In this document: piece by piece, positions 33,890 through 44,609 of the stretch | Layout: the number at the start of each line of letters is the position of its first letter | Position numbering within the stretch: the stretch's first letter is position 1 | NCBI GenBank assembly: GCA_026182355.1 | Contig: JAPFBL010000320.1 | Location: 206,001 to 270,000 of the forward strand | Direction: 5' to 3' | Source of the DNA: Hermatobates lingyangjiaoensis | Taxonomy: Eukaryota; Arthropoda; Insecta; Hemiptera; Hermatobatidae | Length of the DNA stretch: 64,000 nt | Program-made: the position numbers and the translations under genes | Notes under the pieces: generated by a model | What the model saw: the letters and a program-made list of their open reading frames with translations, nothing else | The model's database searches: none | What the model was told of the DNA's origin: nothing

Positions 33890-34025
33890 CTATCAGTTTT
33901 TGAGGTTTAAATCAAACTTTCAAATCCTATTTCATTTAAAACTTTTTTCATACTTCTACCTATAAAAAGATTTCAAACAAAACCAGAAAAAGTTTAATTT
34001 AAACCTGAAAACTGATCGATTATTG
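33890..34025. mobile_element. Decayed PLE-B inverted pair
   Basis: TCAAACTTTCAAATCC..ATTTAAAACTTTTTTCAT and CTATAAAAAGATTTCAAA..AGTTTAATTT are mirrored PLE-B tails in which the CGAAACGTCGGC word has decayed. Confidence 0.45.
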
Positions 34026-35162
34026 AAAAAATGTTTGTTCAATTTAATTCCATAGTCAAAACAATACATGTATAACTTTTCACTCACATTGATCAAGGTA
34101 CTCCCATTCCAGAGTTTCTCCACCTAAAGATTTATGCCCAAAAGTTTTACTAATAACTTATATAAATAAAGTTTTATAATAAAAAATTATGCTTTTATTA
34201 ATCATAATCAACTTTATGATTAAAAGTTAATATATTTTCGTGAATATGTTTGTATTTTTCTTTTATTCAAAAATATGTTTAAAAAATGTGCAATTATTAT
34301 AATCGCATGTATTTATGAATTAAAAGAAATGGACCTAATTCCCTTCGGTCATATAGAGATACGAGTTATTTAGTTTTAAATACACATACAATAATAAATA
34401 CATTAAATTAAATAAATAATTAAATACACGCTCACACTTACAATAAAGTAGTAACAAATTTATAATCAATCAAGTATACATATTTTTTATAATGGTCTCA
34501 TTAGATGGATAGATGTAGATGCAAAGTATATAGAAACGTGAAAAGCACACATAGTATAATTATATTTAATGATAATAAATAATAATAATAATATTTATAT
34601 ATATCATAAATATTTATAAATAGTATTTATATATATTTTTAATATATAATAAATAATAATAATAATATTGAAAAAATAAAATTTCTAATTATAATTAATT
34701 TTATTCAAAAGTAATTATAATTTGAAATTTGATTTTTTCAATTATTCGTATTTTAATCACAATGATCAGGTGTTTTGTCAAATGTTTGGCTATAATTGGA
34801 AATATAACTGTTCAGGAAGCCGGCGGGTCACAGGTCTATTTCTATTCTTACAGTGAGACTCTTTTTAATTTTAAACAATAACGAAAAATATTACGAAAGC
34901 GTAAAAATTATCTAATACATTCCTTGCTATCACCTATTTTACTAAAGCCAAGAGTAACATAAAGTTATGCAAGGCTAGCAAGAAACTCTTAAACTTAAAC
35001 TCCTAAAACTGAAAACCTAGTATTTCAAGGATATTAATATACAATTTTATGTATTAGAAAAAAATATGCTAATTACCACAATATTACATAATTTTAAAAA
35101 AATTTAGCTATTGAGAATATGACTATCAAAAAGTTTGTAGCTTTGATATTATACTATTATAT

Positions 35163-35207
<45 letters not shown>

Positions 35208-35225
35208 TATATATATATATATATT
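34026..35225. other. AT-rich stretch with (AAT)n and (AT)n
   Basis: AATAATAAT and ATAT runs occur at 34572-34680 and 35166-35225. Segment 34312-34370 (GAAATGGACCTAATTCCCTT) recurs at 35945-36000. No gene is seen. Confidence 0.5.
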
Positions 35226-35338
35226 TTATTAAAATGTGCCGCAGCTTCGGCGTTCACGACTTTCAAACTAAGCTGCTCCAGTCTCCTGACAGTTTTACGA
35301 ATGCATGGTGGTAATTGCCAAATAATTGCCCAAAATTA
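35226..35338 (-). pseudogene. PLE protein N-terminal fragment
   Basis: The minus strand reads a stretch like that at 29408 (LPPxIRKTVRRLEQLSLKVV, then NAEAAAHF), with substitutions. It ends in AT repeats on both sides. No RT follows. Confidence 0.5.
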
Positions 35339-35689
35339 AATATATATATATATATATATTTAACATACTAAATTTAATATATATTATATATATATTTATA
35401 GAAATATCTGTGATAATGTCTATCTCTTAGTTCACCTTAAATTAAAATTATCCGTCATAAATGCAACATATAGTTAATTATTAAGTTTATAAACTGAACT
35501 CTAAATAGTTAAATATTTTCATTTCCTTAAAAATTGGGCACCGTGTTCTTTTAAAGAAAAAAATATAATAAAAATAAGTTAGAATTTAAAAACTGTGAAA
35601 AAAGTACAAAGTGTTGCCAATATTACTATCATACAATGAAAAAGAAAAAACGAACAATGAAAAATAAGAGAAATGTAATTCTAACGTAG

Positions 35690-35835
35690 TGCAATCAGTT
35701 ATTATGTGGTATTTACTCATTGTAAATGAGTTTATACGTGATTGATCACTACGTGTTCGAAACGCGTTGTTTATACCATTGAATTGTAATATGTTGATAC
35801 TATTTCATTAGCTTTTTACCCTACAAAGAGAAATG
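35690..35835 (+). mobile_element. PLE-G relic
   Basis: GTGCAATCAGTTATTATGTG, ACTACGTGTTCGAAACGCGT, TGTTTATACCATTGAATTG and TTCATTAGCTTTTTACCCTA match PLE-G ends. CTGAAGA is replaced by TTGATCA. Confidence 0.65.
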
Positions 35836-36220
35836 TAATACTAAAGAACAAATATGTAGAAAGTAACAAAAGGGAAAGAAAAGATAAATATTTTTGATAA
35901 AACAAAAAACTCTTATATTATATTCTCATATATTTATAAATTAGAAGCAATGGACCTAATTCCCTGCAGTCGACACTTACGTTAAGTTATTTACGATGAA
36001 TAATAAAGTACACGTTTTATCAGTTCATATGTAACAGCATAAACATGTTAGGATCATTATGAACATATAAGCACCCACAAATAATTTGTATCACTAGTGT
36101 GAAAGCCAGAGGAAATGTGAATTTATTTTCCAGTTATGTTTTAATTCATTTTAATACTAGTAATGATAGGAAATGCATTGACTACACTAGCAAAAGTTAA
36201 ATATCAACTAACTTATAGAC

Positions 36221-36891
36221 CAAAGGTTCCCAAAGTGGGTTCCGCGGAACCCATCGGTTCCTTAACGGACTGTCTGGGGTTCCGTAAAAAATATTTAGTA
36301 AAAACATTTTCTAAAAAAAATTTTTGTGGGTATGGATTTATTCTATATTTCTTGTGAATAATGAAACCAAATAATGTTTATATCTACCCATAAGTAGAAG
36401 TGGTCAAAATTTTATTCATATTTAGAATGAATCACTAGTCAGTTTTTGTATCTATCTGATTCCCAAATTTCCTGCTATTGCAAAAGTAGTACTTCACACA
36501 TTGCTGCCATTTCCCACTAGCTACTTATGTAAAACTGGATTTTCTCTTTAAACTGTCATAGAAACCAAATACCGAAGTAAACTTAATGCTGGGGCTAACT
36601 TGAGAATCAAACTCTCAACTATAAAGCCAAAAATGATTACAAAACAAACTCTGTGTTAAAATTTCTAGTAATTCTGTTTTATGTGTTATGCACTTGTAGA
36701 AAATATGGAAATTAAAATCTTTTAGTTTTAAACTTTTATTCGAAAAATACACATTGGAGTAATATTTCTTTTTGTATTTGTTTTTAAACATACATACTAT
36801 TTAAAAAGGTATATGAAAATAATCTGGGGTTTCCGGGAAAGTCACTGAAATCAAAATGGGTTCTGCGTCGAAAAAAGTTTGAAAAACTCTG
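36221..36891 (+). mobile_element. hAT element, second copy of the transposase-bearing family
   Basis: Ends CAAAGGTTCCCAAAGT and GTTTGAAAAACTCTG are flanked by TTATAGAC (36213-36220) and ATATAGAC (36892-36899). It aligns along its length with 26170-26878, including the transposase tail (SYLCKTGFS-like, KYRSKLNAGANLRI, LSTIKPKM), and shares the same internal deletion. Both descend from one deleted source element. Confidence 0.8.
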
Positions 36892-37054
36892 ATATAGACA
36901 GATGTTAATAAGCGCAGTAGGCCTACGTGTAGAATATTGCCTAGTCTGGTGCAATGCAAGCAAGTAAACCCTATCTTATATAAAACAATCGAAAAAAAAA
37001 TAAAAATAAAAAAGTCAATAAATAGTTATATATAGTATTTTAAAATAAAACTTT

Positions 37055-37305
37055 ATCCAGGAATTGGTTACTACTTAAGATTCAAATTAAACTCTCATTA
37101 CCAACGTTTCGATGTTTTATTTAAAACCATTTTCATAAGCTTGTATATCACATCCATATGTTCTTCTTATACCCTTATAGAAACCCATAACTATTTTCCC
37201 AAACGGATGTGATAACAGCCTATGAAAAAGATTTTAAATAAAAACTGAAACGTTGGCAATGAGAGTTTAATTTGAATGAAGAACTGACCCAGTCCTGATA
37301 AACAG
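37055..37305. mobile_element. PLE-B inverted pair
   Basis: Left (37070-37145, -) and right (37205-37300, +) arms carry the AAACGTTGGCAATGAGAG block. AAGATTTTAAATAAAAACT-GAAACGTTGGC retains the GAA-ACGT-T word. The arms enclose a short TATGTTCTTCTTATA segment. Confidence 0.7.
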
Positions 37306-37719
37306 CTATTTTATTCCTGCTTCACGATCTATACTTTTATCAATATAATATTATACATACAAATCGATTTTTTCACTTTTCTATCATAATTTTTTATATA
37401 TATTTCATTTTTTTTTCTTTTCTTGATTATTCTTCCATACATCATTCATAGATTTTTGCATTATTTTTTAGAACACATCGTGAATATCAGGACTTTGATA
37501 ACTTCTAGGAATCATATATAACGAAAATACGTCACCTATATATATCTATGAGTATATGTGTATACATTGACAAGTATTGTAAATTATTATATATATTTAA
37601 TATTACGAGTTAATAATACGATTTATATAATTATTATTTAATAATTTAATTATTTATTTAATAGTATTATTTAATTATATGATTATTTAATAGTAGGATT
37701 TAATTACACTCGTACATAT

Positions 37720-37955
37720 ACAACTTTATAATGAGACAAAAAATACAAATGAAAAAACAACTAATACAGTGATTAAAAACAACTACAGTGATAAAAGAGT
37801 ACATACAAGAATTAAATCATACGAACGAACAAGGTTTCAACCAACACATAAGTCATCGTCAGGTTAATGACAAGAAAAACCAAATTATTTATATTATTCA
37901 CTGTATTTGTTGTTTTTTTCACTTGTATTTTGTGTCCCATTATAAAGTTTCGGTT
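37720..37955. mobile_element. PLE-J inverted pair
   Basis: CTTTATAATGAGACAAAAAA (37724) is mirrored by TTTTGTGTCCCATTATAAAG (37927). Minus strand 37828-37864 reads CTGACGA-T-GACTTATGTGTTGGTT-GAAACCTTG, a core with weak stem (GACT...GGTT). Confidence 0.55.
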
Positions 37956-37994
37956 TTCGTCTAAAATGTGATTTTCTTTTTACATCTACTCATG

Positions 37995-38165
37995 ATAAAC
38001 TAATATGTCTCTTGGGCAACTGATATGGAATTTAACACCAGCCCACCAAAGAGTTGTTAGGAAATTGGGGCAGACCATCATTAAAGTCGTCAATGCAGAG
38101 ACTGCTGTGGATTTTAATGAAATGTCCTTACGTGAAGAATGCTGTCTTCTTACACAAATATATAT
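37995..38165 (+). pseudogene. PLE protein N-terminal fragment
   Basis: The frame at 38005-38187 starts MSLGQLIWNLTPAHQRVVRK, then LGQTIIKVVNAETAVDFNE, aligning with GQLIWELPPHIRKTVRRL... at 29408. The LLP motif is lost. It abuts the AT run and the palindrome that follows. Confidence 0.5.
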
Positions 38166-38191
38166 ATATAAAATAAAAACCAATTAAAAAA

Positions 38192-39854
38192 TCTGGAGTG
38201 GCCTACACTCTACTTTACTATAAGTAACTCAATGTCAAATTTCTTGAGTATATAAAACATAACGTATCATTTAAGCATAACATAAATATCTAAATGGGAT
38301 ATAATTAATAGCATTGCATTCGTGAGGTAGTACAGATAGTGATTGAAGGACTTATGAATTTATAAGCTTATTTTTGTACATCACAAATAATTTATTATTT
38401 GCAAATAATTTCATTAGTATAACTACAGCAGTAATAACATTTTTGAAAAATCAATGTGTACATTTCTTGAAACGAAATATTATCCTACAAGAGAACATGG
38501 CTATTGTTCAAATAGCCAGTAGATTTCTTACATCGTTTACTTGACATCCTTCTACATTGAATATTAATGTAAAATTTTCAAATTTGAAACAGTAAAATAC
38601 CCTTTTCTTCTCTGAAAAACATCTTAAACAGCGAAGAAAATGTTGTTTTAAGGTGATTTGTTAATTAAAGATGTACGATAATTACAGTTATTAATCTCTA
38701 AACGAAAGATTTATATTTTGAATTATCTTTTACATTTTTGGTTTTTAACAGAATTATTATACTGGGAATTTTATGGCTTCTTAGTATCTAATAAGATCAT
38801 TTTCCTTCCCCTTTGTCAAATAACATATATACGAATTTTTTTTTAATGAGTGTTATCATTTACCTGCACAATATTATTCCTCTTACATCTCTTATAAGTC
38901 AATAATATATTTTCATTTTTCCATTAGAAACATCAATTTTTTCTCAGTGGATTTGCTCAAAGAATTTCTAAGTCAATGTAAACAATGTAAAAAAATACAA
39001 AAAATTCGACAAGTATAGCAGGTGATCTCTTAGTCTAGGATAAACAAAGAGTTTTTATATCGTTATTGCTCTTTCCCGTAATTGAAACTTCATGAATTTA
39101 TTTGTATGAATTGCTAATTTTTTGTTCCATGTTTGGTCAAATTTTCATTATTTTTTAACGAGCCGTTTAGCGTCAAAAAAACATTTTCTGAAAACACAAA
39201 TCATACTGTAACGCCCCTTTAGCGAATGTAATTTTAGAAAAAAATATCTCAACTCATTCTCCATATAATGTTCTATTTATAGGCATAGTTTCATTCTTGT
39301 TTGTCAAACAGTATGGCTTGTATAGCTCTCACAAGGTTTGAGATTGAATTATAAGTCAAAATTTTTACATTTTATTGAAAAAAAAATATTTCCTGTTGTT
39401 TTAAAATTCTGAATATATTTTTCGTTTGTTCCATTTGTAACCTCAAAGATAATGTCAAAATTTCAAAACTCTAGGATTATCAGTTTAGGAGAAATAAATG
39501 TTTTAAAAAAAACGGTTTTTGGCAAAAAAAGTGACTTTCCTATCATGCATAATTCTTCCCAAACAATAGGGATCTTCGTCTTTATGAGGCTCATTTTTGT
39601 GTAAAATATCAACTTGATCCATCAAAGATTCTGGACCGTAGCGTGGTAACAAGCAATGCTGACACCGCACCCACTCACGCACCCACCCACCCAACCAACC
39701 AACCACCCACCCACCCACCCACCCACCCACACACACACAGACATCATCGTAAAAACGTCATAAAACGACTTCTGGGACCTCAAAACATGTAATTCCGTCA
39801 AAATCTCGAGATCGAATTTTTTCACGATCACTATACTTTACTTATAGTAAAGTA
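38192..39854 (+). mobile_element. Helentron-like element in left arm
   Basis: The ends are TCTGGAGTGGCCTACACTC and TTATAGTAAAGTA. Sequence parallels 20629-22272 throughout. The 3' microsatellite (39662-39740) is longer, with CCAACCAACCAACC interruptions. No coding motif. Confidence 0.75.
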
Positions 39855-40050
39855 AAAAGATAGCACACAGATAGACACAGGAATAACTCACTTCTATATT
39901 TCGACCATCGTCGTCATCAGGAGGCGAAGAGTCCCGCAGGAAGGCAGAGCGGTGACTCAGCCTACCTGTGGGACTCTTCGCCTCCTGATGACGACGATGG
40001 TCGAAATATAGAAGTGAGTTATTCTTGTGTCTATCTGTGTGCTATCTTTT

Positions 40051-41673
40051 TACTTTACTATAAGTAAAGTATAGTGATCGTGAAAAAATTCGATCTCGAG
40101 ATTTTGAAAGAATTACATGTTTTGAGGTACCAGAAGTCGTTTTATGACGTTTTTACGATGATGTCTGTGTGTGTGTGTGGGTGGGTGGGTGCGTGTGTTA
40201 GCATTGCTTGTTACCACGCTACGGTCCAGAATCTTTGATGGATCAAGTTGATATTTTACACAAAAATGGGCCCCATTTAGACGAAGATCCCTATTGTTTG
40301 GGAAGATTTATGCATGATAGGAAAGTCACTTTTTTTGCCAAAAACCGTTTTTTTTAAAACATTTATTTCTCCTAAACTGATAACCCTAGAGTTTTGAAAT
40401 TTTGACATTATCTTTGAAGTTCCAAATGCAACAAACGAAAAATATATTCAAAATTTTAAAACAACAGGAAATATTTTGTTTTCAATAAAATGTAAAAATT
40501 TTGACTTATAATTCAATCTCAAACCTTGTAAGAGCGATACAAGCCATACTGTTTGACGGACAAGAATGAAACTATGCCTACAAATAGAACATTATATGGC
40601 GAATGAGTTAGATATTTGTTTTTGAAATTACTTTCGCTAAAGGGGCGTTACAGTACGATTTGTGTTTTCAGAAAATGATTTTTTGACGCTTAACGGCTCG
40701 TTAAAAAATAATGAAAATTTGACCAAAAATGAAACAAAAAATTAGCAATTCACAAAAAAAAATTCATGAAGTTTCAATTACGGAAAAGAGCAATAACGAT
40801 ATAAAAACTGTTTGTTTATTCTAGACTAAGAGATCACCTGCTATACTTGTCGAATTTTTTGTATTTTTTTACATTGTTTACATTGACTTAGACATTTTTT
40901 GAGCGAATCCACTGAGATAAAATTGATGTTTCTAATGGAAAAATGAAAATATATTATTGACTTATAAGAGATAATATTGTAAGAGGAATAATATTGTGCA
41001 GGTAAATGATAACACTCATTAAAAAAAAATTCGTATATATGTTATTTGACAAAGGGGAAGGAAAATGATCTTATTAAATACTAAGAAGCCATAAAATTCC
41101 CAGTATAATAATTCTGTTAAAAACCAAAAATGCAAAAGATAATTCAAAATATAAATCTTTCGTTTAGAGATTAATAACTGTAATTATCGTACATCTTTAA
41201 TTAACAAATCACCTTAAAACAACATTTTCTTCGCTGTTTAAGATGTTTTTCAGAGAAGAAAAGGGTATTTTACTGATTCAAATTTGAAAATTTTACATTA
41301 ATATTCAATGTAGAAGGATGTAAAGTAAACGATGTAAGAAATCTACTGGCTATTTGAACAATAGCCATGTTCTCTTGTAGGATACTATTTCGTTTCAAGA
41401 AATGTTCACTTTGGTTTTTCAAAAATGTTATTACTGCTGTAGTTATACTAATGAAATTATTTGCAAATAATAAATTATTTGTGATGTACAAAAATAAGCT
41501 TATAAATTCATATGTCCTTCAATCACTATCTGTACTACCTCAGGAATGACAGGCTAATAATTATATCCCATTTAGATGTTTACGTTATGCTTAAATGAGA
41601 CGTTATGTTTTATATACTCAAGAAATTTGACATTAAGTTACTTATAGTAAAGTAGAGTGTAGGCCACTCCAGA
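40051..41673 (-). mobile_element. Helentron-like element in right arm
   Basis: A mirror copy of 38192-39854 with the same junctions: GCTATCTTTT before TACTTTACTATAAGTAAAG and CCAGATTTTTTAATTGG after. The PLE-K copy at 32812 shows the same host site without insertion. Short frames at 41270-41549 are non-coding by-products. Confidence 0.75.
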
Positions 41674-41699
41674 TTTTTTAATTGGTATTTATTAAAAAG

Positions 41700-41716
41700 T
41701 CCGTTGGACTATTTCA

Positions 41717-41756
<40 letters not shown>

Positions 41757-41897
41757 ACATTTCACACTAAACATGTGAAATTACAATCAATGTTCAACAA
41801 AAAAAGATATAGCTAATAATATTGTTTATTGTTAAAAATAGTTAGCATAAGAAGTAGAAGTTCATTTCCAAGACCTAGTCCTCAAAAAAACTTTCCA

Positions 41898-41928
<31 letters not shown>

Positions 41929-42115
41929 AGTGAAGGTTGGTAGCAATCCTTCTTGCAAACATGTTTCTAAAAATTTTATGCCAATTTCATGCTTGGTTAC
42001 CAATTTTTAGAGTTTCTCTAATGGAAATTAGGAGCCTGTAGGACATTAGAGAAACTCTCAACAAAGGTAACCAAGCATGAAATTGACATAAAATTTTTTG
42101 AAATATATATATATA
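41700..42115. mobile_element. AT runs, PLE-A tail and PLE N-terminal palindrome
   Basis: After an (AT)n run, 41762-41800 has a PLE-A-like TTTCACACTAAACATGTGAAA end. The minus strand of 41935-42025 reads LSTKVTKHEIDxKFLETCLQ and EGLLPTFT, the PLE protein N-terminal signature; 42050-42105 repeats part of it inverted (TLEKLSTKVTKHEID). Confidence 0.55.
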
Positions 42116-42790
42116 TAATATAGGATGATTTTACAATAAACACCTAAAACAACAATCAACTTTCCAAACTACAATAAGTAATAAGAAAAAAATAGTAAAA
42201 TCTTTCGTAACAAATAATACATTTTTGAATGATAAGCTAATAATTAATTTAAAAAAACATATTATTAGTTAGAATTTATGAGTAAATAACTAAATATTAA
42301 AAAAAAAATAAAGGCCCAGTGTTATAGTATTTCTGACCAGTTGAAGTTGATAGACTCATGCATAGTTTTATTTGTTGTGATTTAGGTGAATTTTTGACCT
42401 CTTTATTATATTTTGTTTTATCTAGTTTGAAGATGACTAATAAAAAATAAAGACATTCTTTGTTCTAAGTTTACTATTACAGAACAATTTCATGAATTAG
42501 ATTTACATATAATATGAATGAAAAACAAGAAAATCGATTTTTTTTCGTAATAATGTTTTAAGTGTTTATTGAGTCATCTTTAATAGCTATTAATTACACT
42601 TGATAATTCTTTCACCAGGAAACATATCATTACAATGTCAGTATTTTGTGAAAGAGATGTTTTAAAATGATGGTTTATTGTTTATATACTCTGTTGTAAT
42701 TCTACAGCAGACAATTATGAATTACTGAAGTAACTAAACAGTTAAATACATGCATATTGTTATTACCACTGAGGTTAGTAAGATTAATAT
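42116..42790. other. AT-rich stretch without a gene
   Basis: No supported exon or element. Confidence 0.4.
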
Positions 42791-42795
42791 TAGAA

Positions 42796-42985
42796 TTAGA
42801 AAAAACTGTCATACCTCGTAAGTTGATACCGGAGATGTTGGAGCGCTTTCGGATCTTGTCCATCTTCGTTCGCAACTAATCTATTAGTTTAGTTGCGAAC
42901 GAAGATGGACCAGATCCGAAAGCGCTCCAACATATCCGGTATCAACTTACGAGGTATGACGGTTTTTTCTAATTCTAATATTAAA
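42796..42985. mobile_element. PLE-F palindrome with hammerhead-like motif
   Basis: Two 85-bp arms meet near 42885. The plus arm at 42892-42931 has GTTG, then CGAACGAAGA-T-GGACCAGATCC-GAA-AGCGCT-C-CAAC. The stem GGA/TCC, the 6-base palindrome AGCGCT and GTTG/CAAC helix I are present, but CTGANGA is replaced by a longer CGAACGAAGA. Relatives lie at 33640 and around 61510-62210. Confidence 0.7.
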
Positions 42986-42989
42986 CTAA

Positions 42990-44100
42990 ACAGTTGTCCA
43001 ACACATATGAATGGCTGAATCATATTGTAAATGGCATAGTTATAATGATGATTAAGTATCCTATTATATTTTTTAATCTAAGTTAACTTTTATTTCGATG
43101 AAAAATATGACTGTTTTAGTTGAAGAACAAGAACAGAGAGTTCTGATAAACATTGTATTATTACCTCGATCATGGTAAACATTATTTATTGAATAAATGA
43201 ATAAATCTTCGAATCTATTTCTATTTTCGATTCAATGATAAATAGGCGTATTCGCCTTATGAAGATTTCCAAAATTATCTGCGACCCACATCTTATAGGT
43301 TAAGTTTTTTCCTTCAACTAAATCCAGTTAATTAAGCGCATTGTTCCTTTATTGAAATTAATCCGTTTCTTCCATTGAAATTTTCAATTCCTTTTGAATT
43401 TCAATGGCTTTATAACTTAGTCTAATAATGAGACTAAGATCAACGTCACGTCCTTTTATTTTATAGAACGATGTTACAATGTTTTGTATTATTTCACAAC
43501 TATAAATACTTTAGTTTATTAAAGAAGTTAACATTTTAATTGATTTATCCAAGTAATTCATTTATAGCATAATATTATACCCATATTTTTGGTCTGAATA
43601 TATTTTAATATCTTTTTTTCTACATGAATACGTAGAAAAAAAGTTTAATTAGCAATACATAATAAATTCGTAATGAATACCATTGAAAGAAGTAAGGTGA
43701 TTTAATATTCAGGTTTTTATAAATTACCCTGATACTAAAACTATAGACAAAATTATATCTATTTCATTGGTGTTAATATACGTATAACCAATATTAATAT
43801 TGGTTATATACGGTAAGTCAACATAAAACTATTATTGTGCCCACCTCTTGTCACGTCTTAAACACAACGTCCTAGTAGTTTTTACATGACATTGGTTATT
43901 AAATTTAGAAATATGAATTTGTAAGTATATCACTATTGCAGATTCTGGTTATATTAATACGAAAAAGATAATCATTTAAAAATAAAACATTTGTATACGA
44001 AAAGCATTGTGAATTTGAACTTTTCAAGTTAATTTTAGTATTTTAGTACAATCAGTATGTATATATCAAATACCAAGTCTAAATGAAATAAAATATTGGT
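42990..44100. other. AT-rich stretch without a gene
   Basis: A short palindrome (ATAACCAATATTAATATTGG, 43786-43813) is the only structure seen. Confidence 0.4.
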
Positions 44101-44104
44101 TTAA

Positions 44105-44600
44105 AATGTGTTTAAGACAAAGATGACCAACGAACAAGGCTTGTATCCAGATCGTTGAAAACAAGTGTGCCCGCCTTATAGCTAGGGCTCCTTGGTATGC
44201 CCGAAATGTGGATATTCACCATGATTTGAAAATGGAATCCATAGATAGTTACATCCCCTACTTACTACCAATGAAGACAACAAACTATCTACTCATCTAA
44301 ACCTCCCTGAACAAGCTCTCATTCCTGCCACCAACATTCCTCAACCTCACTGAATAATTACTTCATCCACTGATTATCTAACTATTTTTCCAATTCATGA
44401 TTAAAAACGTTGAAAACTATGACTAACAAGACCACATGACCCCGAATATGATGTCATTACTGTACAGACGAACTTAAGATCTGACATGAATTACTGACAG
44501 TCCAAGTTATAGTAGCACAGTAAGCAAGCAGTATAAGGCCTCTCGTCTGGAACTGCTAGTTACGACATTTACTACAGTGCGTGGATATATTCGTCGTAAT
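44105..44600 (+). pseudogene. LINE (Jockey-like) ORF2 C-terminus and 3' UTR
   Basis: The plus strand encodes TNKACIQIVENKCARLIAR, APWYARNVDIHHDLKMESID, then after a frameshift TTNEDNKLSTHLNLPEQA up to a stop near 44355, with a 3' UTR to about 44600. It is a diverged twin of 12005-12492 (opposite strand). Both end at nearly the same 3' position (GGATATATTCGTCG), which fits 5'-truncated LINE insertions sharing a 3' end. Confidence 0.75.
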
Positions 44601-44609
44601 GATTACTTC

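Larger units (their letters stand above)
38173..41693. repeat. 3.5-kb palindrome: PLE-K pair with a Helentron-like element in each arm
   Basis: Left arm 38173-39939 and right arm about 39962-41693 are inverted copies. From outside in: AATAAAAACCAATTAAAAAA, the 1.6-kb Helentron-like element, GATAGCACACAGATAGAC, then the PLE-K unit with its hammerhead-like motif (minus 39891-39924, plus 39982-40013). Arms differ by small substitutions and in the CACCC microsatellite, so this is not an exact foldback artefact. Confidence 0.85.

Noticed and set aside
38173..41693. Explaining the large palindrome as a pure assembly foldback
   Set aside because: Arms differ by substitutions and by microsatellite length and interruptions, and the centre is asymmetric. 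A read-level check would still be needed to exclude it fully.
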